Positions 33,680 through 43,189 are shown, counted from the stretch's first letter. The stretch: 64,000 nucleotides of DNA from an uncultured Desulfovibrio sp. (GCF_902477725.1 NZ_CABSIF010000013.1:1-64000), one strand, 5' to 3'. A program made the numbers and translations. Notes: generated by a model not told the origin, from the sequence alone.

Positions 33680-35317
33680 TTAACCGAAGAAAGCCTTAAG
33701 GTCGTCCTGCGGGGTGCTGATGCCGCAGATGCTGAACTGTTCCACCAGCACCTTGGCCACGTTGGGCGAAAGGAAGGCGGGCAGCGTGGGTCCAAGGTGG
33801 ATATTCTTCACGCCGAGGGCCAGCAGGGCCAGCAGCACGATAACAGCCTTCTGTTCGTACCAGGCGATATTGTACACAATGGGCAGATCGTTGATGTCGG
33901 CCAGACCAAACACTTCCTTGAGTTTCAGCGCGACTACGGCCAAGGAGTAGGAGTCGTTGCACTGACCGGCGTCCAGCACGCGGGGGATGCCGCCGATATC
34001 ACCGAGGTCAAGCTTGTTGTAGCGGTATTTGGCGCAACCAGCGGTAAGGATGACGGTATCCTTGGGCAGGCCTTCAGCAAACTCGGTGTAGTAGGAGCGG
34101 CTCTTGGCGCGGCCATCGCAGCCAGCCATGACCACAAACTTTTTGATGGCGCCAGACTTCACTGCGTCAACGACCTTGTCGGCCAGGGCCAGCACCTGAT
34201 TGTGCGCAAAGCCGCCCACAATCTCGCCGGTCTCAATTTCCGTGGGTGCGGGGCAGGTCTTGGCGTGGGCGATAATGGCCGAAAAGTCCTTGTGCTCGCC
34301 GATTTCACCGGGGATGTGCTTGCAGCCGGGGAAGCCCACAATGCCTGTGGTATACACGCGGTCTTTGTAGCTGTCCTTGGGCGGCACAAGGCAGTTGGTG
34401 GTCAGCAGGATGGGGCCGTTGAAGGTGTCAAATTCTTCCTTCTGCTTCCACCACGCATTGCCATAGTTGCCCTTGAAGTGGCTGAACTTCTTGAAAGCGG
34501 GGTAGTAGTGGGCGGGCAGCATTTCGGAGTGGGTGTACACGTCCACGCCCGTGCCTTCGGTCTGCTCAAGCAGCATTTGCAGGTCGCGCAGATCGTGACC
34601 GGAAATCAGGATGCCAGGGTTGGTGCCCACGCCAATGTTGACCTTGGTGATTTCGGGATTGCCGTAGGTGCCGGTGTTGGCGGCATCCAGCAGAGCCATA
34701 ACGCTCACGCCCTTGTTGCCGGTTTCAAGGGTCAGGGCCACGAGATCGGCCACGGAAAGGCTGTCGTCCAGAGTCTTTGCCAGAGCTTCCTGAATGAAGT
34801 TGTCCACGGCGGGATCATGCTTGCCCAGCACATCGGCATGCTTGGCATAGGCGGCCATACCCTTGAGCCCAAAGGTCACGAGCCAGCGCAGGGAGCGCAC
34901 ATCGTCGTCACTGGTGGCAAGAACGCCCACAGTGGCAGCCTTGGCAAGCATGGCGGCCTTGTCGTCCGATTCCCACAGGGCAGCATCGGCCAGCCCGTCG
35001 CGCGAGCCAAGCTCGGCCATCAGGGTTTTTTTGGCGGCACAGGTCTTGCGCACACGCTCGGCGATCATGTCGTCGTCAAAGTTGGCGTTGGTAATGGTGC
35101 AGAAAAGGTTGCCCACAACCATGCGATCGATTTCGTGGGTCACGGTCTTGCCCTGGGCGCGCAGTTTGGTAGCAACCTGCGCAAGGCCCTTGGTCACATA
35201 TACCAGCACGTCCTGAAGGGCGGCGGTTTCGGGCTTTTTGCCGCACACGCCTACTTGGGTGCAGCCTTTGTTGCCCACGGTTTCCTGGCACTGAAAGCAG
35301 AACATGGCGTTACTCAT
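33680..35317 (-). CDS. hcp: Hybrid-cluster protein (hydroxylamine reductase)
   Basis: Hcp reduces nitric oxide or hydroxylamine and protects anaerobes from nitrosative stress. The 545-residue cytoplasmic protein has the N-terminal cluster motif CFQCQ...C...C (Cys7, Cys10, Cys19, Cys25), the spacing seen in Desulfovibrio enzymes. It has the hybrid-cluster ligands in the C-terminal half (NCLVPP, GFPGCKHI, TAGCAKYRYN, CNDSYS). ATG 35317 follows AGGAG; a longer frame to 35341 has no site. It is 48 bases downstream of a cupin gene, and an HcpR-like regulator gene lies further upstream on the same strand. Confidence 0.96.
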   Translation of the reverse strand: MSNAMFCFQCQETVGNKGCTQVGVCGKKPETAALQDVLVYVTKGLAQVATKLRAQGKTVTHEIDRMVVGNLFCTITNANFDDDMIAERVRKTCAAKKTLMAELGSRDGLADAALWESDDKAAMLAKAATVGVLATSDDDVRSLRWLVTFGLKGMAAYAKHADVLGKHDPAVDNFIQEALAKTLDDSLSVADLVALTLETGNKGVSVMALLDAANTGTYGNPEITKVNIGVGTNPGILISGHDLRDLQMLLEQTEGTGVDVYTHSEMLPAHYYPAFKKFSHFKGNYGNAWWKQKEEFDTFNGPILLTTNCLVPPKDSYKDRVYTTGIVGFPGCKHIPGEIGEHKDFSAIIAHAKTCPAPTEIETGEIVGGFAHNQVLALADKVVDAVKSGAIKKFVVMAGCDGRAKSRSYYTEFAEGLPKDTVILTAGCAKYRYNKLDLGDIGGIPRVLDAGQCNDSYSLAVVALKLKEVFGLADINDLPIVYNIAWYEQKAVIVLLALLALGVKNIHLGPTLPAFLSPNVAKVLVEQFSICGISTPQDDLKAFFG

Positions 35318-35365
35318 GGGATGTCTCCTGATACTCCGCAAAGCGGAGGCTGGGGGGTGATCCGC

Positions 35366-35719
35366 CTACGCGGGGGTCTTGGGGGTAGGAAAAACAACGG
35401 TAAGCAGCATTTTGAAGCGCTCTTGTGCGCGTACTGCGTGCGGCTGACCGGCGGGCATGACAATCACTTCACCCGCCTGAACCGTATGCAACTGGCCGCT
35501 GATGGTTACTTGTGCCGCGCCTTCAAGCACGAGAACCATGGCATCACCCGTGGAGGTGTGGGCGCTGATTTCTTCGTTGGCGTCAAAGGCAAACAGGGTA
35601 ATGCTGACAGAGGCGTTTTGGATAAGGGTCTTGCTGGCGATCTGGCCAGGCTGGCACTCTACCTGCGCGGCCAGGGGCAGCGCTACGGCGAATTCAAGGT
35701 TTTTGAGAATGCGGTCCAT
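35366..35719 (-). CDS. Small cupin protein linked to hcp
   Basis: The 117-residue product is a single cupin domain: ISAHTSTGDAMVLVLEG (motif 1) and VIVMPAGQPHAV (motif 2). Metal ligands can be placed at the His of motif 1 and the His of motif 2, but the usual H-x-H pair is incomplete. GGAGG precedes ATG 35719; the frame continues upstream to 35881 without sense. It is the promoter-proximal gene of the hcp operon. Function is unknown; binding of a small ligand or metal is likely. Confidence 0.85.
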   Translation of the reverse strand: MDRILKNLEFAVALPLAAQVECQPGQIASKTLIQNASVSITLFAFDANEEISAHTSTGDAMVLVLEGAAQVTISGQLHTVQAGEVIVMPAGQPHAVRAQERFKMLLTVVFPTPKTPA

Positions 35720-35773
35720 GAGGCCCTCCTTGTGTTGACGATTCCGTTCTATCAAGGCTGGGACAATGGTTCT

Positions 35774-35787
35774 GTAACAAATGTTAC
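35774..35787. promoter_or_regulatory. Candidate HcpR operator
   Basis: GTAACA-AA-TGTTAC is a perfect inverted repeat 55 bases upstream of the cupin start and between the regulator gene and its presumed targets. It has the shape of a CRP/FNR-family half-site pair. Confidence 0.55.
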
Positions 35788-35881
35788 GGATGCTCAAGAA
35801 AATGAAAATATTTTGGGCGGGGGAGAGAAAAGAGGCAATGTTCAATAGCCTGAAATTAATTATGAAAAATAATAAATTCAA

Positions 35882-36571
35882 TCAGGCTGGGAAATACTCG
35901 CATAAAAAATTCAGTGAGGCGATGTCAGGAACGCGAATGCTTCTACCCTCCATTTGCAGAAGGCCCTCGTCGCGCATGGCGGCGAGCTCGCGTGAAAGTG
36001 ACGGGCGGGTTACACCCAGAAAATCAGCCATTTGTTCGCGGTTCATTGCCAGTGAAACAGCGCCGTCAGGGCGGCGGTGTTCCAGCAGCAGGGCTGCAAG
36101 CTTGCGCCGCAAGCTGCCGGATGACAGCAGTGAAATGCGGCGTGTAAGAAAAAAAGCCTTGTGCGCAAAAATTCCGAGCATGTTGCGGATCATGCGTGAA
36201 TGAACTGAGCAGGCTTTTTCGCAAGTGGCGTAGAAAAAACGGGCGGGAATGCCAAGTATCCTCACAGGCGTTTCGGCCAAGACGCTGCAACCATAGTTTG
36301 GGCGGCCCAGAAAAACGTGTACCTCGCCAAATAGGTCACCTGGGGCGTCCACGCGTGCCATCACGGCGCGTCTGCCTTCGGTGGATTCACGGCACACGTT
36401 CACCGCACCTTCAAGCAATACATACAGCCTCTCCGGCGGGTCGGATTCTGCAAAAATCAGCGCGCCCTTGCCATGCTGCTCTTCAAAAGCGCCGCTGCAT
36501 GCAAGACACAGTCTGGCTTCGTGCCCGGTCATGCCCGAAAACAGCGGTGATGCTTCCAATGCGCGTTCCAT
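35882..36571 (-). CDS. hcpR: CRP/FNR-family regulator, HcpR-like
   Basis: The 229-residue protein has a cyclic-nucleotide-binding-like sensor domain (about 10-125), a dimer helix, and a winged HTH (about 170-220) with MNREQMADFLGVTRPSLSRE, the FNR-type recognition helix with SR. It lacks the four FNR cysteines in an N-terminal cluster. Position directly upstream of the cupin-hcp genes, on the same strand, and the palindrome between them suggest it controls them in response to nitrosative signals, as HcpR does in other sulfate reducers. AGAGGAG precedes the ATG. Confidence 0.85.
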   Translation of the reverse strand: MERALEASPLFSGMTGHEARLCLACSGAFEEQHGKGALIFAESDPPERLYVLLEGAVNVCRESTEGRRAVMARVDAPGDLFGEVHVFLGRPNYGCSVLAETPVRILGIPARFFYATCEKACSVHSRMIRNMLGIFAHKAFFLTRRISLLSSGSLRRKLAALLLEHRRPDGAVSLAMNREQMADFLGVTRPSLSRELAAMRDEGLLQMEGRSIRVPDIASLNFLCEYFPA

Positions 36572-36663
36572 ATGCTCCTCTGAAAGAAGTATGAATCCTT
36601 ATTTCAGTATACCGCAAATTGTACTTGTGACGCAACCGCACGTTTGCAAGATTTTATGCATGA

Positions 36664-36693
36664 AATAAAAAAGGGGGCAAAAGCCCCCTTTCT
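36664..36693 (-). terminator. Terminator of the polysaccharide export gene
   Basis: AAAGGGGGC and GCCCCCTTT form a 9-bp stem around a tetraloop; on the minus strand it is followed by more T. It lies just past the stop at 36712. Confidence 0.85.
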
Positions 36694-36711
36694 GCTGAAT
36701 AGCGCAAAAGC

Positions 36712-38316
36712 TTACAACGACGGCATGCCCAGCAGCAACCGGGCGGAAACAACCACCTGCATGATAACCTGGGTGATGTCCTTGACTGCCTGCATGTTTT
36801 TGGATTCCACCTTGGGCAGCACCATTACCTGATCGCCGGGCAGAATATCATCGCCGTTCTGCGACACGGAACCGTTCTGGTGCAGCACCAGAACCTTGTC
36901 GTGGTCGGCACGGTTGGTATAGCCGCCAGCACCCTTGATGTAATCGTCCACATCCTTCTTTTTGCCCCACAGCATGGCCTGCGGCATCATGACCTCGCCG
37001 CTCACCAGCACAACGTCGCTCTTAGCGGGGATCACAATAATATCGCCGTCTTCCAGCGAGAGGTCGGCTTTGTCCGGCCCGCCGTCAAGCACAACCACGC
37101 CTTCCGGTTCCACGGTCTTGGCCCGTTCCACGAACTTGGAGACCATCTCCGCCTCCTTGGCTCGGATGGCGGCTTCGTCCGCGCTGGCAGAGGAAGCCGT
37201 GAGGGCTGTTTCCTCCAGTCTGCGCAGGGAATCGGCAATGGCCTTTTTCTGCCTGGCGGCAACGCTCTTGCGTTTGATGTACATGGCCTGAAGGTTGGCG
37301 CGGCCAGGCTCAACGGCAATAAAGTTCTTCACTTCCTGCAGGCGGGCGCCGCGCCGCACGGGAAAGCGCGAAGCCCCGCGCACTGCGCCCTGCACCTCAA
37401 CCATCATGGTATTGCCGGGCGCATCTGCAATAAACTGTACCTGATCGCCGTCTTCAAGCATCAGGTTGCGCAGTTCCTTGAGCGGCAGATAGGTGCTGTA
37501 AGGCGCGCCGTTGCGGGTGCCGGAAAGGGCGATGTGCGAGGCGCTGTTCTGCGGTTCGGCCAGTTCAATCAGAGCCGTGCCCGTGGATTTGCCCTTGGGG
37601 AATTCAAATTTTGCAGAGGTGCGCACCGCGCCGATGGCCGTGATGGTGGGGCCTTTGTCGCCCACCACAAGCGTGTCGCCTTCCTGCACGCGCACTGCGG
37701 GCAACACGCCCTTGCGGGCAAAGGGGTAGAGGTCGAGGCTGGCAACAGCCTTGCCATCGCGCATCAGGCGGATGTCACGATAACTGCCGCGCATGGGGTC
37801 AAGGCCTCCGGCCTTGTCCAGAAAGCTCAGCAACGGGTCGCCGGGGGTGCCGGTGTACCGGCCAGGTCTGGCAACGCCGCCTGTGACAAAAACTGCCACA
37901 GGCCGAGCATCCAGAGGCGCAGCGTAAATTTGCGCATCAGCGTGCCCATTGGCGGCGAGTTTGCTGCGCAAGGCTTCGGCCAGCTTGTCGTAGCCAAGGC
38001 CAGCCACGGGTATGGCCCCCACCTCGGGTACGTCCAGATGCCCGTCGGCGGCCACAGTCAGGGTGCTGTCCACCTTGAGGTCGCCGCCCCACAGGCGCAG
38101 CACCACCCGGTCGCCCGGTGCGATGATGGAGGCATCCTTGGCGTCCTTGGCGGCGTCCTTGCTCTGCGAAAAATTGCCCTGAAACAGGTTGGCAGCGTAG
38201 GGCTGGGGTGCATTTTCGGCCTTGACCGCGCTGGACAGGGCGAAAAAGATCAGCAGAAAAGTGAAAATAGTTCTGTGCGACATGGCAGTTTTGATGCAAT
38301 GGATTCGGGCTTGCAT
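36712..38316 (-). CDS. Wza-like polysaccharide export protein with SLBB domains
   Basis: The 534-residue secreted protein has a signal peptide (cleavage near AVKA-ENAPQ) and the poly_export domain (about 65-160: APGDRVVLRLWGGDLKVD, VDVPEVGAIPVAG). Several SLBB domains follow (about 165-530, for example GGVARPGRYTG and VSGEVMMPQAML). The family forms outer membrane gates for capsule or exopolysaccharide. It lacks the lipobox Cys of Wza. I chose ATG 38316 because GGGGG precedes it; ATG 38283 (MSHRTIF) is a plausible shorter start. No chain-length or polymerase genes adjoin it, so it is an orphan here. Confidence 0.85.
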   Translation of the reverse strand: MQARIHCIKTAMSHRTIFTFLLIFFALSSAVKAENAPQPYAANLFQGNFSQSKDAAKDAKDASIIAPGDRVVLRLWGGDLKVDSTLTVAADGHLDVPEVGAIPVAGLGYDKLAEALRSKLAANGHADAQIYAAPLDARPVAVFVTGGVARPGRYTGTPGDPLLSFLDKAGGLDPMRGSYRDIRLMRDGKAVASLDLYPFARKGVLPAVRVQEGDTLVVGDKGPTITAIGAVRTSAKFEFPKGKSTGTALIELAEPQNSASHIALSGTRNGAPYSTYLPLKELRNLMLEDGDQVQFIADAPGNTMMVEVQGAVRGASRFPVRRGARLQEVKNFIAVEPGRANLQAMYIKRKSVAARQKKAIADSLRRLEETALTASSASADEAAIRAKEAEMVSKFVERAKTVEPEGVVVLDGGPDKADLSLEDGDIIVIPAKSDVVLVSGEVMMPQAMLWGKKKDVDDYIKGAGGYTNRADHDKVLVLHQNGSVSQNGDDILPGDQVMVLPKVESKNMQAVKDITQVIMQVVVSARLLLGMPSL

Positions 38317-38604
38317 GGCCCCCAGAGGTGGTTCCGCAAACAGGCTGTATGACCCTAGGGTTTCGTAGTCAATGTCCTCGTAATGCCTTGTATCTCCAGT
38401 AGATGGAGGCGCTGTGGCTGCTCGGAGCAAGGCGGTTCAACAGGGCTTGCGAGGCTGCAACTGCAACTAGGAAAGCGCACGTGCGTGGTATTCGCCGTGC
38501 GCTTCCATAAATAATCACATTTGCCCGGTTTAGCCAGAGGCAATGCACCCTTGATCGTTTTTTGCCAAAGGGCCTGCTGTCATTAAGCCGGAGTCTCAGT
38601 CTTG

Positions 38605-38991
38605 CTACTGCGAAAGACCCTGTCCCCACACTCGCGGGGCCATGATCCAGCGGCCTTTGTCGTCTTTGCAGATGACAATAACTTCCGCTTCACGCTGGCC
38701 TGAAAGTACGGTTCCGCGTTTGCAGTCCTCGCCCTTGGCCGAGGTGAAAAGCTCGTCCAGGCTCACGCGCACCCCCTTGCCAAAATCAGGGTCGTCAACA
38801 GTAGCGGTTTCTCCCACTGCGGAGACGATCATGAAGCCAGTGACAGGGCCGGGGGGCGTTTCGGGCTGGGCCGGAGCCCCGCCGAAGCCGCACCCGCCGA
38901 GCAGCAGGGCCGTAAGGACCGCCAGACCGGAAAGGCCCAGGCGGCTTTTGCCGGGCAGAGCCATCGGCCAATGAGCTGAACGCGTTTGCAT
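38605..38991 (-). CDS. Small lipoprotein
   Basis: The 128-residue product begins MQTRSAHW and has a lipobox LLLGGC at about 34-39, so it should be lipid-anchored in the envelope. The mature part is small, with two further Cys (CKRG, VICKDD) and a DDKGRWIMAPRVWG ending. I do not recognise the family. AAAAGGA precedes the ATG. The frame stays open for another 267 bases upstream but that part is basic and AT-rich. The 288-base gap to the export gene holds nothing I can name. Confidence 0.75.
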   Translation of the reverse strand: MQTRSAHWPMALPGKSRLGLSGLAVLTALLLGGCGFGGAPAQPETPPGPVTGFMIVSAVGETATVDDPDFGKGVRVSLDELFTSAKGEDCKRGTVLSGQREAEVIVICKDDKGRWIMAPRVWGQGLSQ

Positions 38992-39222
38992 GGCATTTCC
39001 TTTTAATGGCAGCCGTATTTTTTGGTAAATACAGCGGCTTTTTCCTTTCCCTCTCGCAAAGAAACGCGCGGCTGTCAATGCCGCACGCGCTTGTGCCCTT
39101 GGTTGAGTAATCGTTGGGGGGACAATAGTCACGCTTTTTGCAAAAAACAGGAATTTATCTGTTGATACCATGGTAAGCCAGATGGTTAGCAAAAGCACAA
39201 TTAATAAATAAGGAATTTTATT

Positions 39223-39250
39223 TTGCAATTTGTTGTAAGGGTGGTATTTT
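39223..39250 (+). promoter_or_regulatory. Candidate promoter of the MoeA-like gene
   Basis: TTGCAA (39223-39228) and TATTTT (39245-39250) are 16 bases apart in the AT-rich divergent region, 35 bases before the start at 39285. Confidence 0.45.
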
Positions 39251-39284
39251 ATGCACAATCTAGAAGTCAGCTTCGGGAGAGGTC

Positions 39285-40325
39285 ATGTCCAAACTGGCAA
39301 TGAAAACCATCCATGTGCATGACGCCGTGGGCAGTATTTTGTGTCACGACATCACCAGGATTATTCCTGGTGAAAGCAAAGGGCCTGTTTTTCGCAAAGG
39401 CCATGTCGTGCGGGAAGAAGACGTTGAGGTGCTGCTGCAGGTCGGCAAAGAGCATCTTTATGTTTTTGAATCACTGCCCGGCATGGTTCACGAAAATGAT
39501 GCCGCCGCGCGCGTGATTTCTGCCGTTTCCGGCGGCAACCTGACATGCACGGAACCCAAGGAAGGGCGCATCGACCTCAAGGCCGCCTGTGATGGACTGC
39601 TGCGGGTGGATGTGCCTGTTCTCAACCGCATAAACAGCCTTGGCGAAATTTCTGTCGCAACCATCCACACCATGCAGCACGTAACCAAGGGGCGCTCGGT
39701 AGCGGGAGCCCGCGTGGTGCCGTTGATGATTGAGGATGAAAAACTGCGGCAGCTTGAATCATTCGTCGATGGTCCGGTCGTTGAAGTTCTGCCTCTGCGC
39801 CGCGCCAGAGTTGGCGTGGTCACAACGGGCAGCGAAGTGTTTTACGGGCGCATTCAGGATGCCTTTGGCCCTGTGCTGCGCAAAAAGTTTGCCGCTCTGG
39901 GCAGCACGGTGGTGGGGCAGACCCTTACCAGCGACGAAGTGCCCATGACTGCCGGAGCAATCAGGGATTTTCTCGAACAAGGTGCTGATTTTATTGTGGT
40001 AACAGGCGGTATGTCTGTTGACCCTGACGACCGTACGCCAACTGCCATCCGCGCTTCCGGAGCGGAGGTGGTCAGCTATGGCGCGCCGGTGTATCCGGGC
40101 GCCATGTTCCTTCTGGCCTATGCCCAGGGGGCGGCAGGCCGGGTGCCCGTGTTGGGGCTGCCCGGATGCGTCATGTACCACAAGGCCAGCATTTTTGATC
40201 TCGTTGTGCCGCGCCTGCTGGCCGGCATTGAGGTGACGGCTGCCGATGTGGCGGCATTGGGGCACGGGGGCTTTTGCTCCCAGTGTGAAGAATGCCGCTA
40301 TCCGATCTGTCCGTTCGGGAAATAG
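39285..40325 (+). CDS. MoeA-like molybdopterin-binding protein
   Basis: The 346-residue cytoplasmic protein contains a MoCF domain (about 175-330) with VVTTGSEVFYG, VVTGGMSVDPDDRTP and VLGLPGCVMYHK, which bind molybdopterin. The N-terminal half differs from full MoeA. The C-terminus is a short Cys-rich tail, CSQCEECRYPICPFGK, which could hold a metal or cluster. It is 77 bases upstream of the molybdenum aldehyde oxidoreductase, so it probably inserts or holds molybdenum cofactor for that enzyme. GGGAGAGG precedes the ATG. Confidence 0.85.
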   Translation: MSKLAMKTIHVHDAVGSILCHDITRIIPGESKGPVFRKGHVVREEDVEVLLQVGKEHLYVFESLPGMVHENDAAARVISAVSGGNLTCTEPKEGRIDLKAACDGLLRVDVPVLNRINSLGEISVATIHTMQHVTKGRSVAGARVVPLMIEDEKLRQLESFVDGPVVEVLPLRRARVGVVTTGSEVFYGRIQDAFGPVLRKKFAALGSTVVGQTLTSDEVPMTAGAIRDFLEQGADFIVVTGGMSVDPDDRTPTAIRASGAEVVSYGAPVYPGAMFLLAYAQGAAGRVPVLGLPGCVMYHKASIFDLVVPRLLAGIEVTAADVAALGHGGFCSQCEECRYPICPFGK

Positions 40326-40347
40326 GAGGCGGGCAATTTGACCCCGG

Positions 40348-40364
40348 GCGCGGATTTACCGCGC
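40348..40364 (+). other. Hairpin in the leader of the aldehyde oxidoreductase gene
   Basis: GCGCGG (40348-40353) and CCGCGC (40359-40364) pair around ATTTA, about 40 bases before the ATG. No T-run follows. It does not resemble the molybdenum cofactor riboswitch as I know it. Confidence 0.4.
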
Positions 40365-40402
40365 AGGCATATACCTTTGTTCATTATTAAAAGGAGTCGC
40401 GC

Positions 40403-43126
40403 ATGGAAACAAAAACCCTTGTGATTAACGGCATTCCCCGGCGCTTGCTGGCTAACCCCGACGATATGCTTGTGGACGTGCTGCGCGATCAGTTGCAGCT
40501 CACCAGTGTCAAAGTTGGCTGCGGCAAGGGGCAGTGCGGTGCCTGCACGGTGATTCTTGACGGCAAAGTTGTACGCGCCTGCGTGGTCAAAATGAGCCGC
40601 GTGGCGGAAAACGCCGCCGTGACCACGCTTGAGGGCGTGGGCACCCCCAGCAACCTGCATCCGCTCCAGCATTCCTGGATTTACCACGGCGCGGCCCAGT
40701 GCGGTTTCTGCACTCCTGGCTTCATCGTTTCGGCCAAGGCCCTGCTTGATTCCAATCCCAATCCCAGCCGTGAAGACGTGCGCGACTGGTTCCAGAAAAA
40801 TCACAACGTCTGCCGCTGTACGGGCTATAAGCCTCTGGTGGACGCGGTCATGGACGCTGCCGCCCTCATGCGCGGCGATAAAACGCTGGACGACGTTACC
40901 TTCAAGATGCCTGCCGATGGCCGCATCTGGGGTTCCACCATGCCCCGTCCTTCTGCCGTCGCCAAGGTGACCGGCACCGCCGAATTCGGCGCGGACGCAG
41001 CGCATCGCCTGCCCGCCAACACCCTGCACCTCGCCATTGCCCAGGCCAAGGTATCCCATGCCAACATCAAGGGCATCGACACCTCTGAAGCCGAAAAAAT
41101 GCCCGGCGTGTACAAGGTGCTGACCCACAAGGATGTGAAGGGCAGGAACCGCATCACCGGCCTGATCACCTTCCCCACCAACAAGGGTGACGGCTGGGAA
41201 CGTCCCATCCTTAACGATACCAAAATCTTCCAGTACGGCGATGCGCTTGCCATCGTCTGCGCTGACTCCGAATGCAACGCCCGCGCCGCGGCTGAAAAGG
41301 TCAAGTTTGACCTGGAGCTGCTGCCCGAATACATGAGCGCTCCGGAGGCCATGGCCCCGGACGCCATCGAAATCCACCCCGGCACCCCCAACATCTACTA
41401 TGACCAGATTGAGGAAAAAGGCGCGGATACCGCTCCTTTCTTCAATGATCCGGCAAACGTTGTTGCGGAAGGCGATTACTACACTCAGCGCCAGCCCCAC
41501 CTGCCCATCGAACCCGATGTGGGCTACGGCTATGTGAACGACAAGGGCCAGGTGGTCATCCACTCCAAGTCCGTTGCCATCCATCTGCACGCGCTGATGA
41601 TCGCCCCCGGCCTCGGCCTGGAATTCCCCAAGGATCTCGTGCTGGTGCAGAACACCACGGGCGGCACCTTTGGCTACAAGTTCAGCCCCACCATGGAAGC
41701 CCTTGTGGGCGTGGCTGTTATGGCTACGGGCCGTCCCTGCCACCTGCGTTACAACTACGAGCAGCAACAGAACTACACCGGCAAGCGTTCGCCCTTCTGG
41801 ACGACCGTGCGCTTTGCCGCCAACAAGCAGGGCAAGATTCTTGCCATGGAAACGGACTGGAGCGTTGACCACGGTCCTTATTCCGAATTTGGCGATCTGC
41901 TCACCCTGCGCGGCGCGCAGTATATCGGCGCTGGTTACGGCATCGCCAACATTCGCGGCAAGGGCCGCACCGTTGCCACCAACCACTGCTGGGGTGCGGC
42001 TTTCCGTGGTTACGGCTCGACGGAATCCGAATTCCCCTCCGAAGTGCTCATGGACGAACTGGCTGAAAAGCTGGGCATGGATCCCTTCGACATCCGCGAG
42101 CTGAACTGCTACCGCGAGGGCGATACCAACCCCTCCGGTCAGGTGCCTGAAGTCATGAGCCTGCCCGAAATGTTCCAGAAAATGCGTCCCTACTACGAGG
42201 CCGCCAAAAAGAACGTCAAAGCCAAGTCCACCGCCGAAGTCAAGCGCGGCGTGGGTATTGCCCTTGGCGTGTACGGCGCTGGCCTTGACGGGCCGGACAC
42301 CTCCGAAGCCTGGGCCGAACTGAACCCCGACGGCAGCGTAACTGTGGGCAACTCGTGGGAAGACCATGGTCAGGGCGCTGATTCCGGCACCCTGGGCACC
42401 GCCCATGAAGCCCTGCGCCCCCTGAACATCAAGCCCGAAAACATCCATCTGGTCATGAACGATACCAGCAAGACCCCCAATTCCGGTCCTGCTGGCGGTT
42501 CGCGTTCTCAGGTGGTCACGGGCAACGCCACCCGCGTGGCCTGCGAAATGCTTATTGAAGGCATGCGCAAGCCCAGCGGCGGCTTCTTTACCTATGAGGA
42601 AATGAAGGCCGAAGGCCGCCCCGTGCACTATGACGGCAAGTGGTCTGCTCCGGCCAAGGACTGCGACGCCAAGGGCCAGGGCGAACCCTTTGCCTGCTAC
42701 ATGTACGGTCTGTTCCTTGCCGAAGTGGCCGTTGAGGTCGCAACCGGCAAGACCACGGTTGAAAAGCTTGTGTGCGTGGCCGACATCGGCGCCCTGTGCA
42801 ACAAGCTGGTGGTTGACGGTCAGATCTACGGCGGCTTGGCGCAGGGCGTTGGCCTTGCCCTGACCGAAGACTACGAAGACCTGAAGAAGCACAGCACCCT
42901 TGCTGGCGCGGGCGTGCCCACCATCAAGATGATTCCTGACGACATGGAAATCGTCTATGTGCAGACCCCCCGCAAAGCTGGCCCCTTCGGCGCTTCCGGC
43001 GTGGGCGAAATGCCCCTTACCGCGCCGCATCCTGCCATCATCAACGCCATCTACAATGCTTGCGGCGCGCGTGTGCGCCACTTGCCCGCCCGCCCCGAAA
43101 AGGTGTTGGCGGCCATGCCCAAGTAG
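40403..43126 (+). CDS. mop: Molybdenum aldehyde oxidoreductase (D. gigas MOP type)
   Basis: The 907-residue enzyme equals the length of D. gigas MOP, which oxidises aldehydes to acids in the cytoplasm using molybdopterin cytosine dinucleotide and two [2Fe-2S] clusters. Cluster ligands are Cys40, 45, 48 and 60 in the ferredoxin-like domain, and CGFC plus CRC (about 100-139) in the second. The cofactor region includes GGTFGYKFSPT, AFRGYG, GGSRSQVVTGNA and the catalytic Glu in GVGEMPL near residue 869. Codon use is strongly biased, suggesting abundance. AAAAGGAG precedes the ATG. It lies between a MoeA-like gene and a putative maturation cluster. Confidence 0.97.
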   Translation: METKTLVINGIPRRLLANPDDMLVDVLRDQLQLTSVKVGCGKGQCGACTVILDGKVVRACVVKMSRVAENAAVTTLEGVGTPSNLHPLQHSWIYHGAAQCGFCTPGFIVSAKALLDSNPNPSREDVRDWFQKNHNVCRCTGYKPLVDAVMDAAALMRGDKTLDDVTFKMPADGRIWGSTMPRPSAVAKVTGTAEFGADAAHRLPANTLHLAIAQAKVSHANIKGIDTSEAEKMPGVYKVLTHKDVKGRNRITGLITFPTNKGDGWERPILNDTKIFQYGDALAIVCADSECNARAAAEKVKFDLELLPEYMSAPEAMAPDAIEIHPGTPNIYYDQIEEKGADTAPFFNDPANVVAEGDYYTQRQPHLPIEPDVGYGYVNDKGQVVIHSKSVAIHLHALMIAPGLGLEFPKDLVLVQNTTGGTFGYKFSPTMEALVGVAVMATGRPCHLRYNYEQQQNYTGKRSPFWTTVRFAANKQGKILAMETDWSVDHGPYSEFGDLLTLRGAQYIGAGYGIANIRGKGRTVATNHCWGAAFRGYGSTESEFPSEVLMDELAEKLGMDPFDIRELNCYREGDTNPSGQVPEVMSLPEMFQKMRPYYEAAKKNVKAKSTAEVKRGVGIALGVYGAGLDGPDTSEAWAELNPDGSVTVGNSWEDHGQGADSGTLGTAHEALRPLNIKPENIHLVMNDTSKTPNSGPAGGSRSQVVTGNATRVACEMLIEGMRKPSGGFFTYEEMKAEGRPVHYDGKWSAPAKDCDAKGQGEPFACYMYGLFLAEVAVEVATGKTTVEKLVCVADIGALCNKLVVDGQIYGGLAQGVGLALTEDYEDLKKHSTLAGAGVPTIKMIPDDMEIVYVQTPRKAGPFGASGVGEMPLTAPHPAIINAIYNACGARVRHLPARPEKVLAAMPK

Positions 43127-43157
43127 CGTAAGATTGCGGTAAACATCTGGAGACACT

Positions 43158-43189
43158 GGGGAGAATCCTGATTGAAAGGGATTCTCCCC
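43158..43189 (+). terminator. Hairpin after the aldehyde oxidoreductase gene
   Basis: GGGGAGAATCC and GGGATTCTCCCC pair around about 9 bases. No T-run follows, so it may only partly end transcription and set a lower level for the downstream cluster. Confidence 0.5.

Noticed and set aside
33635..35848. A 737-codon open frame on the plus strand
   Set aside because: It is the antisense shadow of hcp and the cupin gene, with His/Gly/Val-rich composition typical of such shadows.
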